Below are positions 25,553-34,100 of a stretch of 64,000 nucleotides of DNA, piece after piece. Location of the stretch: the NCBI GenBank assembly GCA_905479495.1, contig CAJQMR010000029.1:1-64000 (forward strand). The letters run 5' to 3'. The translations under genes and the position numbers were made by a program. Within the stretch, counting starts at the first letter, position 1. The number at the start of each line of letters is the position of its first letter. The notes beneath the pieces were generated by a model. That model was given only the letters and a program-made list of their open reading frames with translations, searched no databases and was not told the DNA's origin. The stretch comes from an uncultured Anaerolineae bacterium. GTDB taxonomy: Bacteria; Chloroflexota; Anaerolineae; Promineifilales; Promineifilaceae.

Positions 25553-25578
25553 CACTTTTCACTTATCACTTTTCACTC
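25553..25578. repeat. 7-base tandem array at the dehydrogenase stop codon
   Basis: The top strand reads CACTTTT-CACTTAT-CACTTTT-CACTC. On the minus strand this is GTGAAAA-GTGATAA-GTGAAAA, the same unit family as at 19023-19041. The TGA stop of the dehydrogenase gene is made by the first unit. Confidence 0.65.
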
Positions 25579-26424
25579 TTGCAATAATGAAGTAAGCACT
25601 TCCTTAAGTTCTGGGTGAGTGTCGGCCTCTTTGAAGTGAGCCAACCGCTGATAAATATTGGCCGCCGCTTCATGAAAACCCGCAGGCAGGCCAACATGGG
25701 CAAAGGTGGCGGCAATTTCGTGCATTTCCCCCTCAAAACGCCACGCCTTGGCCGTGACGCGGCGCACCCGCTGCTGCGTCTGCGTGGCAAAATCGGAGCC
25801 ACCGCGTGACCACTGCTCTTCCAGGTTAGCGCGCACGCCCAACGCCTCGGCCCCAGCCAGAATCATGCTTAGCAGCGCCGTGGTGCCCTTGCTGTACGCT
25901 GCAAAACACATCTTAAGCGCCGAGGCTTGCCCGATTTTGTCGCCAATAACGGCCGTTTCCAAAGGTCCCGCCGCAAAAAAGGAAGCGGCCAACTCAGCCT
26001 GTTCGCCCGACAAATAAAGCCAGGTTCGCTGCGGCTCCCAGGCCGGGCCGCCAATAATGCTGCCATCGACAAACACAACGCCAGCGGCGGTCATCATCTC
26101 GGCGATGTAGGCGGCTTTGTTGGGGGCGATGGCATTGGCGTCCAAATACACACCAGTAAAACCGGTGGCCAGCACTTCTTCGGCGATAGAAACGGCCGTA
26201 TGCGGCGGACACACCGACACCAACACATCACAGGTAACACATAAATTTGCCATCGTCTGGGCATCCAGTAAGTTGTGTTCCTGGGCACGGGCCACGCTGG
26301 ACCCACTGCGCCCCGCCGAGGCCCAATAAACATCAAACCCGCTGCGCTGCATCGTCGCGGCTACAGAAATGCCCATCGCGCCTGGGCTAATTATTCCTAT
26401 CTTATTGATCGTGTCTGTTGGCAT
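25573..26424 (-). CDS. NAD(P)-dependent oxidoreductase with DUF1932 C-terminal domain
   Basis: A 283-residue enzyme starting at ATG 26424 after AAGGAG. The N-terminal Rossmann domain has IGIISPGAMGISVAATMQRSGFDVYWAS, typical of the 6-phosphogluconate/beta-hydroxyacid dehydrogenase superfamily. VFVDGSIIGGPAW corresponds to the substrate-binding block and GQASALKMCFAAYSKG to the helix carrying the catalytic lysine. The C-terminal half fits the DUF1932 type, which includes phosphogluconate dehydrogenase-like proteins of unknown substrate. The enzyme probably reduces or oxidises a small hydroxyacid. It stands alone and diverges from the broken XRE gene. Confidence 0.82.
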   Translation of the reverse strand: MPTDTINKIGIISPGAMGISVAATMQRSGFDVYWASAGRSGSSVARAQEHNLLDAQTMANLCVTCDVLVSVCPPHTAVSIAEEVLATGFTGVYLDANAIAPNKAAYIAEMMTAAGVVFVDGSIIGGPAWEPQRTWLYLSGEQAELAASFFAAGPLETAVIGDKIGQASALKMCFAAYSKGTTALLSMILAGAEALGVRANLEEQWSRGGSDFATQTQQRVRRVTAKAWRFEGEMHEIAATFAHVGLPAGFHEAAANIYQRLAHFKEADTHPELKEVLTSLLQE

Positions 26425-26531
26425 TATTTTCTCCTTAATGAAACGCTGATTTATCTGATTGCATCTATTAAACCACACACCAGGGTTCGATTGGTCTCTC
26501 AGTTGGGATACAATATGAGCAACAAAGTTAG

Positions 26532-26961
26532 ATGCGGGATTCAACAATGATAAAAACCTACTCCTTTGGCGAACGGCTGAAACAGCGGCGCAAGCAGTTG
26601 AAGTTAACCCAGCGTGAACTGGCTACGGCCGTTTACTGCTCCATCGCCATGATCAAAAAAATAGAAGCCGACGAACGCCATCCCTCCGTCGAATTGGCCC
26701 AAGCCCTCGCAACCACCCTGCAAATCCCCCCGAACAACACCCCATTTTTGTGGAAATCGCACGGGGCGAACGGCCGTATCCTTCTTCAGCTTCTTTGAAC
26801 AAAATCCGCGCGGGTATGAGGCGATACAGCCGTTGCAAGAAAAAGTAGAAGTAGCAATATCAGCTATTCAAGCCACCCGCTCCCCTACCACCTACGCTGA
26901 CGCAACTGCCCAGGCCCAACAAAAAACGCTGGATGAACTCCTGGCCATCTGGTTGAGGTGA
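26532..26961 (+). pseudogene. broken XRE-type regulator, N-terminal part only
   Basis: The first frame gives an intact helix-turn-helix: FGERLKQRRKQLKLTQRELATAVYCSIAMIKKIEADERHPSVELAQALA. This is the N-terminus common to large XRE-ATPase-TPR regulators. After LQIPPNNTP the frame changes; the continuation VEIARGERPYPSSASL, expected in that family, is found in another frame. A third frame then runs as FFEQNPRGYEAIQPLQ...DELLAIWLR to a TGA at 26961. The ATPase and repeat domains are missing. I read this as a truncated, frameshifted remnant. A short expressed HTH peptide remains possible. Confidence 0.65.
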
Positions 26962-26987
26962 ACTTCGAGTCCCGGCATAACCATTCC

Positions 26988-27551
26988 TTACCCCTGCTTT
27001 CTCCCCTGCAAAAATGCCTCCACATATTCCTCCAGGTCTATGGATGCTGCCGGTATATCAATCTGAACGCGCCGGTACATTTCATTCACCATAATTGGTG
27101 CCAGTAAAACGTTGACGCTGGTCAAAGGCGGCTCCGTTTTCAAAAGCCCTGCTTCTTGATACCGCTGCAAGATGTGCATAATGCCCTGGATATTTGCTAA
27201 TGGGGCTTCCAGCGTGCCCTTCAGTTCCGGATGGCGCGGAATTTCCAACAACAGCATCGGCATAATTTCGCCATATTGCTCAACTGTTGCCACGTAGGCT
27301 TGCAAAATCGCCAACAAATCAGCCCGCAGATCACCTGTGTAGCTCACGTCATGCAACGGCGTTGTGGAAAGCTGCTGTTCGATAGCGCGTTCAATCAAGC
27401 CGACCTTGCTGCCATATTTGCGGAAGAGCGTTGCCTCATGCATGTTTGCCGCCGCCGCCAGGTCACTGGTGGTGGCCCGGTCATAGCCGCGTGTGACCAA
27501 CAATTCAAGCACTGCCTTAAAAACATCATCCTCATTAATTATTTTGGGCAT
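26988..27551 (-). CDS. TetR family transcriptional regulator
   Basis: A 187-residue protein starting at ATG 27551 behind AAGGAG. The N-terminal helix-turn-helix reads VFKAVLELLVTRGYDRATTSDLAAAANMHEATLFRKYGSK, a clear TetR domain. The C-terminal ligand-binding part is helical and ends QGRKQG. It diverges from a doxX-family gene, and the shared 120-base gap contains two 16-base operator-like sites. It most likely represses both genes until a small molecule binds. The ligand cannot be inferred. Confidence 0.9.
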   Translation of the reverse strand: MPKIINEDDVFKAVLELLVTRGYDRATTSDLAAAANMHEATLFRKYGSKVGLIERAIEQQLSTTPLHDVSYTGDLRADLLAILQAYVATVEQYGEIMPMLLLEIPRHPELKGTLEAPLANIQGIMHILQRYQEAGLLKTEPPLTSVNVLLAPIMVNEMYRRVQIDIPAASIDLEEYVEAFLQGRKQG

Positions 27552-27583
27552 GGCGATCTCCTTGGTGCGTGATTGTATCATAA

Positions 27584-27639
27584 GCGAGTATTGACTCGCA
27601 ATAAATCGAGTGTTACAATATTTGCGACCATTCACTCGC
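27584..27639. promoter_or_regulatory. divergent promoter with two TetR operator-like sites
   Basis: GCGAGTATTGACTCGC at 27584-27599 is an inverted repeat (GCGAGT/ACTCGC). A related site, GCGACCATTCACTCGC, lies at 27624-27639, with centres 40 bases apart. A good promoter for the doxX gene reads TTGACT at 27591-27596, then 17 bases, then TACAAT at 27614-27619; the first site covers its -35 box. In the other direction TTGCGA and TACAAT could serve tetR. Repression of both genes by TetR follows from this arrangement but is inferred. Confidence 0.7.
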
Positions 27640-27671
27640 AAAAAGCGGGCTGAAATGGAAAAGGAGATTAA

Positions 27672-28055
27672 ATGAACGTTGCACTATGGATTTTACAGGG
27701 GCTGCTCGCGGTCGTTTTTCTGCTGGCTGGTTCTATGAAAGCGAGTAAATCAAAAGAGGCGCTCAAGGAGCGGGGCGGTAAGCAGATGGACTGGGTCGAT
27801 GATGTTTCGGCCGGCACGGTCAAGCTGATTGGTACCTTAGAAATGTTGGCCGGTATCGGCTTACTCCTGCCTCATCTGACAGGGATTCTACCGTGGCTGA
27901 CCCCATTGGCGGCTGTTGGGCTGGTCTTAACGATGATTGGGGCACTGGTAGTGAATGTACGAAACGGTAATCGGTTTGCGATTGTGGAGAATAGCGTTTT
28001 GCTTTTGCTGGCGGCTTTTGTGGCATACGGCCGTTTCCTCCTCGTCCCCGCTTAA
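27672..28055 (+). CDS. DoxX-like family membrane protein
   Basis: A 127-residue protein with four hydrophobic segments (near 4-22, 48-68, 75-93 and 102-122). The blocks VVFLLAGSMKASKSKEALKE and KLIGTLEMLAGIGLLLPHLTG match the DoxX-like family. Members are small membrane proteins of poorly defined function, some linked to redox or stress responses. The start ATG 27672 follows AAGGAGATTAA. Its promoter is overlapped by TetR sites, so it is probably the main target of the divergent regulator. The nitroreductase gene lies 45 bases downstream and could be co-transcribed. Confidence 0.85.
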   Translation: MNVALWILQGLLAVVFLLAGSMKASKSKEALKERGGKQMDWVDDVSAGTVKLIGTLEMLAGIGLLLPHLTGILPWLTPLAAVGLVLTMIGALVVNVRNGNRFAIVENSVLLLLAAFVAYGRFLLVPA

Positions 28056-28100
28056 AATAGCCAATGATAGACGTTTTGGAAAGATAGGTGGCGTAATAAT

Positions 28101-29315
28101 ATGACTCACAAAATAAATGGTAATGATTTTATGCAAGGGCTTGGCGCTAACGAGAAAGCGATACTCAATCGCATTCCTGTTCTCTTTCTGAGAAAAATTG
28201 CCACAAAGATTGTCCGTGCCAAAATGCGGATGCAGTTCACTGGTTGGTTGCAGTATTTTCTGCCAATGATATTCGTGCTCCTTTTTTCCTTAATCGGCGG
28301 CATCGCGTTTCTATTTAAGGCAAGCTTTCTGGCAATTCCCTTCCTCGTGTTGGCAACGCTGATTTCTATGGTCGCTATTTTCGATGTGGTGACCAGCAAG
28401 TTTCGCCTGCGCTTTCCCGAACGCCTCCCCAAACGGAACGATACCCTTGATCTCTTCGACCTGATGCGGGTAAGGCGTTCCTGCCGGTCCTTCCAAACCC
28501 GCAAGCTGACTGATGCCGGCTACAACGAGCTGATGGCATCGGTGCGTATGCACACCGAAGAACCCCAAATCGGTAAATCCCCCGTGCGTTTTGAGTATAT
28601 TTCTGCGCCGCTAACCGTGTGGCCTGTTGTCAATGCGACCGAGTTCCTTGTGGCCATAGCGCCTAAGGAATATGATCGTCTCGCCGTGATCGATGTCGGC
28701 AGAAGTTTGCAGAAAATCGTCACGGACGCCACCCGCATGGGGTTGGGCACCTGCTGGATTGGGCCTGGCGCAGATCACGTCAGCATTAAGCAGAATTTAG
28801 GCGACCGCTTCGACGCCGAAAAGGACCACATCATCTGCGTCTGCGCCGTCGGTTATAAGTCGAACTATTACATCCCGATCTTTTTACGGATATTTAATGC
28901 CCAGTTCAAGCGCCGTTTGCCACTTGCCGAACTCTTTTTTGCGGATGCGGATTTTGAACACCCCCTGGACATGCACGCCGCTCCCTTCAACCATTTTGGA
29001 CGCACCTATGAGATCTGCCAATGGGCACCGTCCTCCTATAACGGGCAAACGACGCGCTGTGTTGCGAATGTGGCGGAAAGCGGAGAATTGAAAAGCTTAG
29101 ATTTCTATGCTGCGACGGCGTCACGTTACTATGCCCCCGTTGCTTTAGGAATTTGGTGTGCGAATTGGGAAATGGGCAGTGCGGCGCTCGGCATTCACGG
29201 GCACTTCGCCATTCTGCCGGCAGAAGAGAGAGGCGTTCAAGACAAGGCCTCTCGTCCCCCACTGCCTAGATATGATGTAAGTTGGCTAGTAGACGAAAAC
29301 TTGGCAAAGCAATGA
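28101..29315 (+). CDS. membrane-anchored nitroreductase family protein
   Basis: A 404-residue protein. Two membrane segments near residues 49-69 and 73-93 precede a soluble domain with MRVRRSCRSFQTRKLTDAGYNELM, the FMN-binding RRSxRxF signature of nitroreductases, and later RMGLGTCWIGPGADH and ICQWAPSSYNGQTTR, with a second RWAPSxxNxQ-like motif. This fits the putative TM nitroreductase type, in which two half-domains form one chain. It would reduce a quinone- or nitro-like substrate using FMN. It has no ACGGCCGT site in 1.2 kb. With TetR and DoxX it may form a stress or detoxification unit. Confidence 0.78.
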   Translation: MTHKINGNDFMQGLGANEKAILNRIPVLFLRKIATKIVRAKMRMQFTGWLQYFLPMIFVLLFSLIGGIAFLFKASFLAIPFLVLATLISMVAIFDVVTSKFRLRFPERLPKRNDTLDLFDLMRVRRSCRSFQTRKLTDAGYNELMASVRMHTEEPQIGKSPVRFEYISAPLTVWPVVNATEFLVAIAPKEYDRLAVIDVGRSLQKIVTDATRMGLGTCWIGPGADHVSIKQNLGDRFDAEKDHIICVCAVGYKSNYYIPIFLRIFNAQFKRRLPLAELFFADADFEHPLDMHAAPFNHFGRTYEICQWAPSSYNGQTTRCVANVAESGELKSLDFYAATASRYYAPVALGIWCANWEMGSAALGIHGHFAILPAEERGVQDKASRPPLPRYDVSWLVDENLAKQ

Positions 29316-29333
29316 TGCACGCTCATGATTCGC

Positions 29334-29573
29334 CTAGCCGCGATGGGCATCCAGGTGGCACAAGGTTTTAGGCAGCGCCGCCAGCCGGTGATGGTAAGTA
29401 GCGGCTTCTTCCCAACCAATGCCGCCGTGCAGCATAAACATTTGTGATTCGTAGGGGGACATTCCCATTTCACCGTGGCACAACCAGGCAAATAATTTTT
29501 CGCCAACGGCCGTAACCAACCGCATCATCAAGCCTTGTTTTGCCATTTCTTGTTTCTTAGCCATCTCGTTCAT
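29334..29573 (-). CDS. small hypothetical protein
   Basis: A 79-residue product starting at ATG 29573 with GGAGG eight bases upstream, which is the main support. The sequence (KLFAWLCHGEMGMSPYESQMFMLHGGIGWEEAATYHHRLAALPK) is amphipathic with several methionines and histidines and no membrane segment. It contains one ACGGCCGT. I do not recognise a family. It converges with the nitroreductase gene and the two stop codons are 18 bases apart. About 240 gene-free bases follow before the next gene. Confidence 0.5.
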   Translation of the reverse strand: MNEMAKKQEMAKQGLMMRLVTAVGEKLFAWLCHGEMGMSPYESQMFMLHGGIGWEEAATYHHRLAALPKTLCHLDAHRG

Positions 29574-29816
29574 TTCATTGCCTCCAAAAGTTTGTGTTGT
29601 TCATCTGAAAGCATTGAACCAGATTCAACAAGGGCGTTGGTCTCCCTAAAAGGGTACAAAAAGGTCTACAATTTTGAGAAGAAGGGGACACGGGACACAA
29701 ATGAAGGCTCAAGAAGTTTGGAAAACATACTACCCCAATTTGTCACCAAATTTTACCTTTTCCCAATTCCTCGTTACAATTGACCCATTACCAAAAAGGC
29801 AAATGGGCAAATAAGC

Positions 29817-31130
29817 ATGGATAACCCTTTTTACCATCGGGGCGCAATTCGTCGCCAACACGACTTTTACAACCGCGAGGCTGAAATTAGCCAGATTTTG
29901 GGCTTGCTGCGCAACGGGCAAAGCGTCTCGCTGATTGGTCCGCGCCGCATTGGAAAAAGCTCCTTGCTGATTCATCTTTCCCGGCCAGAAGTACGCGCTC
30001 AGTTGCAATTGGACCCACCACACGCCCTCTTTGTGCTGATCGACTGCCAGGAATTTGGCGGTTCCCCTCCAGAAGAGATTTACGAAGCGCTGCTGGATGG
30101 CCTGCTAGATGCTGCCCAGGAAGCAGGCATGGCCATCAAGGCGGATCAATCCCCCGGCACCTACCGGGCGCTAGACCGGGCTTTGCACCAGATTCACAAG
30201 AATGATACGGCCGTTGTGGTCCTTTTGGACGAATTTGAACTATTGGCCGCCAATGAACAGCTCACCCCCTATTTTTTTGCCCGCCTGCGCGGTCTTACCA
30301 CCAAATACGGTCTTGCTTATCTGACCGCCAGCCAACGGCCGTTATTTGCCATCACCGCCGAAGAAGAAATCCTTAGCTCACCTTTTTTCAACATCTTTGT
30401 GACGCTGCCGCTGGGCTTGTTTTCCATTGAAGCCAGCCAACACATGATTCAGGACCGGTTGAACAGTGTCGAGTGCTCATTTTCCAATGCGCTCGTTGAC
30501 TACCTCATCTTTTTGGTCGGGCCGCATCCTTTCTTTTTGCATGTGGCTGCCTACCATGCCTTCCAGGCCAAAACGCAGGACGTTAAGCTAGAAAACAAAG
30601 ATGAGTTTATCCAGTTGGACAATCCCATTGAGGTAGAGGCCGACTCCCATCTGGGTTATCTGTGGCAAAACCTGACGGCCGAAGAACAGTATGCGCTGGC
30701 GATTGCCGACGGGCCAATTGACAGTTTACGCCTGTTGGAACAGCAATGTTTGTTAGAAGCCGATGATGATGGCTACCGTTACACCAGCGAAATTTTGCGC
30801 CGCTACGTGCGCCGCCAGCAGGTTTCTGGGCTGATTCAGGCCGGGCCGTTTGTCATCGACCAGCAGCGCCACCAGGTATGGGGCCACGGCCAGGAGATGA
30901 GCCTGACGACCTCCCAGTTTGCCATTTTGGTGAGCCTGTGCCAGAACGCAGGCCAGGTGGTGCATGGCGATGATTTGGAAACGGCCGTGTGGGGGGATGT
31001 TCTCGTTGATGATCCAGATCGCTTAAAAACACTCATCAAGCGGCTGCGCCGAGCCATTGCCCCCTTTGATACCTGGATCATTAGCGAGCGCGGCGTGGGC
31101 TATGCCCTGCGCCCGCCTGAAGGTCAGTAA
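29817..31130 (+). CDS. STAND/AAA-type ATPase with C-terminal OmpR-like winged helix
   Basis: A 437-residue protein. It opens with YNREAEISQILGLLRNGQSVSLIGPRRIGKSSLL, the AAA_16-type start with the P-loop GPRRIGKS near residue 42. Walker B is VVLLDEFELL near 134, followed by the sensor-like YLTASQRPLFA. From about residue 340 to the end the chain is a PhoB/OmpR-type DNA-binding domain: LTTSQFAILVSLCQNAGQVVHGDDLETAVWG, then LKTLIKRLRRAI and ISERGVGYAL. It is thus an ATP-controlled DNA-binding switch with no receiver domain. The giant membrane ATPase follows 65 bases downstream and has a homologous ATPase module, so the two probably work together. Confidence 0.85.
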   Translation: MDNPFYHRGAIRRQHDFYNREAEISQILGLLRNGQSVSLIGPRRIGKSSLLIHLSRPEVRAQLQLDPPHALFVLIDCQEFGGSPPEEIYEALLDGLLDAAQEAGMAIKADQSPGTYRALDRALHQIHKNDTAVVVLLDEFELLAANEQLTPYFFARLRGLTTKYGLAYLTASQRPLFAITAEEEILSSPFFNIFVTLPLGLFSIEASQHMIQDRLNSVECSFSNALVDYLIFLVGPHPFFLHVAAYHAFQAKTQDVKLENKDEFIQLDNPIEVEADSHLGYLWQNLTAEEQYALAIADGPIDSLRLLEQQCLLEADDDGYRYTSEILRRYVRRQQVSGLIQAGPFVIDQQRHQVWGHGQEMSLTTSQFAILVSLCQNAGQVVHGDDLETAVWGDVLVDDPDRLKTLIKRLRRAIAPFDTWIISERGVGYALRPPEGQ

Positions 31131-31185
31131 TCGGTAATCCCTAATCGGTAAAACCGATAACCGACAACCGATTACCGAATACCGG
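31127..31185. repeat. 7-base tandem array with internal inversion at a stop codon
   Basis: Units GTAATCG-GTAATCC-CTAATCG-GTAAAAC are followed by CGATAAC-CGACAAC-CGATTAC-CGAATAC, the approximate inverse of the first set. The TAA stop of the ATPase-winged helix gene is contained in the first unit. The array ends about 10 bases before the start of the giant gene, so it fills the junction between two likely partners. Confidence 0.75.
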
Positions 31186-31195
31186 AATTTACAAC

Positions 31196-34100
31196 ATGAC
31201 AAGGGGCAACTCACAACTGGCTGGCTTTCCGAAAAACGGCCGTTTCCGTTGGCCGTGTCTCCTCTTGTTGCTCCTGATCAGCCTCCTTTTTTGGCAAGAC
31301 AACCCCACCACCCTTCACGCCCAATCGCAAACCCCTGCCTACTGGCGACATTCTGCCTCCAGCCGCATCAGTCACGTCATTAACCAGGACATGAACCAGG
31401 ACGGGGTGGATGAATTTTTAGTGGCGGCCGAAAACGGCCGTGTCGAACTCCTCAACTCTATCGGCAACCTGCAATGGAGCATTCCGGCAGGGGACGTCAT
31501 CCAGGCAATCAACACCCTAAACCTGAACGACGATCCTGAGCTGGAAATCGCCCTGGTGGCCAACCGCAGCCTCACCGTGCTTAGCATGGGGGGCACCGAA
31601 CTATGGTCCATTCCCCTAAACACCATCAGCCCACCCCAAGAACTGCTGGCCTTTAGCAGCACCACGGGAGGCCAAGAATGGCTGGCCCGCTACAATGTGC
31701 AGGTAAGCCAGCTTGAACCCTTTGACCATGACGGCGACGGTCGCGAAGAACTCCTGGTGCTGTTTAGCAGTGGTCAATTACAGCTATTTGATCAGGAAGG
31801 TCAGATCATTTGGTCCGACAATGAAAATAGCTCCCCCTTGCTCAGCACCCAGGTCATTATGCAGGTGGCTGATCTCAATGGCGACGGCCAGGAGGAAGTG
31901 GCCTTGGGCTACTTCGATCCCTCGCTGCGCTTTAGCGTGCTGCGCCTGATCGATGGCAATCGGAATGATATTTGGGAACAGGCCCAACCTATTTCCGACG
32001 TTATTTCCGCGCTCAGCGTGGTGCCGTTTGGTGATGAGGGCGAACTATTTCTGGCTGTAGGTTCCGGTGGCGGGCAGGTTAATCTGCTCAATTACGATCG
32101 CCAGCGGGAATGGTGGCCACGCACGCTCAACAAACCAATTACCACCCTCGCAACCGGGGAGTTTAACGGGGAACCGCTGCTTTTTGTGGGGACCGAAGTC
32201 GGTGTCGTGGTTGCCTATCGTAGTAATGGCAGCCGCTTGTGGACACGACGGCTGGTGCCCGATGCCAACCGGCCGGTGGTGGGCCTCTCGACGGCCAAAA
32301 CCAGTAATGAAGAAGCGGACCCGCTCTTGGCGGTGCTGCTGGGGCCACAAACGGGCACCGACGGTCCCAATGACGTGCTGCTGCTGGGGCCAACCAATCG
32401 CTCGCTGGCAACCTACGAGGTGGTCGATGCCAATGGCCTCACTCGCCTGCTGGATATTAACGGCGACGGCCGTTACGAACTGCTGCTGGCTCGTTTTGCC
32501 ACCCTGGAGCTGCTGGGGCTGGGCGTAGGTACCAGTAAGATCGCCCCGGAATGGGGCCGTTCCCTCGATTCTAAACCGGGGGCTCTGCTCGTCGTCGATT
32601 TTAATAAGGACGGTGAGGATGAATTGGTGGTGGGCGCGCAAGACGGCCGTTTGCACTACATCGATCAGCAAAACCGCGTTGATTGGCTTGTCACCCCCGG
32701 TGGCCACATCACTGATTTGGCTCTGCTGGAAAATGAAGATGGGCAGCAGCAGATAGTTGTCATTCGCAACAGCACCAGCATTGGGCCAGATAACCAGGAG
32801 CGGCGTCAAGGCTGGATCGATGTGCGCGGCATTGATGGTGAACAACTATGGGAAAGGGCATTTGATACCAACATCACCAGTCTACTGGTGGAAAACATTA
32901 ACGATCGGGGTGATCCTGAAATCATTGTTGGCACCCTGGACAGCCAGATTTTTGCCTTCACCGCAACCAATACCGCGCTGTGGGATAGAAGCTTGGTGGC
33001 CGAAAATGAAGTTGGCGGGCCTGTTACCGAACTCTTGCTGATTGAAAATCTGCAAACGGAGCAGCCTCTTATCATTGCCGCATCTCAAAACCTGCTGTAT
33101 GCCGTACAGATTCGAGCCCCATTTTTGCCATCACCCATTGCCGTCTATGATGCGCCAATTAATGCCGTTTTTCGTCTCAACCAGCCAGGCAAAGAACTGG
33201 CTACCCGGTTCCTTGTCTTCAGCAACGGGCAAGTCTCAGGGCTCACCTGGCGCGGCATTCAAATGCCGGATTGGCCTATTGCCCTGGAGGGAAATCCGAT
33301 CCTCAGTATTCCTGCCAATGACATCATCGAAGAGGCGTTTGAAGAAACGACGGCCGAATCCTTTTTGGTAGCCACAGATGAAGCGCAACTGATTCGCTTG
33401 CGCATTGAAGACAGCAAGCCAAACGTGCTGTGGCGTCTCATTGGGCTGAACAACGTCACCTCCCTTTATTGGGGAGACCTGACGGGCGACAAACTTCCGG
33501 AAATTGCCGTGGGCAACAGTGAAGGCAGCGAAGGGCATATCAATCTTTATTCATACCAGTCAGATTCTATCGGTGAAATCTCTCTTTCCAGCGGCATTTT
33601 TGCCATGGCCGGGATGCGCAGCAATGGGCAGCAAAATGCCAACCTCATTGCCGTGACGGAAAATGGGCTGGTGCAGCTGTTCCGGGCCACAGAAAACCGT
33701 CCGCCGCTGTTGACCAATCCTCAGGTTGAAGGGCAGTACAGCTTTGGTGTCTCGGTCACTGATGTGGAAGGGGATGAGGTAGCCGTGCGGCTGGAAATTT
33801 ATAACCCGGAAAACGGCCGTTGGGAAAGCCAGGGAACCGAACTTGTGGCCAATGGCAACGACCGCCGCTTCTGGACTGTGCCCAATCCCCCCCTTACCAA
33901 CAACAACATCCTCTACCGCTTTCATTATGATGACAGTGCCTATGAAGGCAATCTCACCCCACAAACCAGCCCGATGGCCGCGATTAATAACGGGTGGCTG
34001 CGTCCCACAACCGGCACGTTGACCGTTATTGGCTTGTTGCTGACCGCTGGTGCCTTTTTGTTGGTGCGCCAGACCCAGCTGCCCGCAGCTCGGGCGCGCC

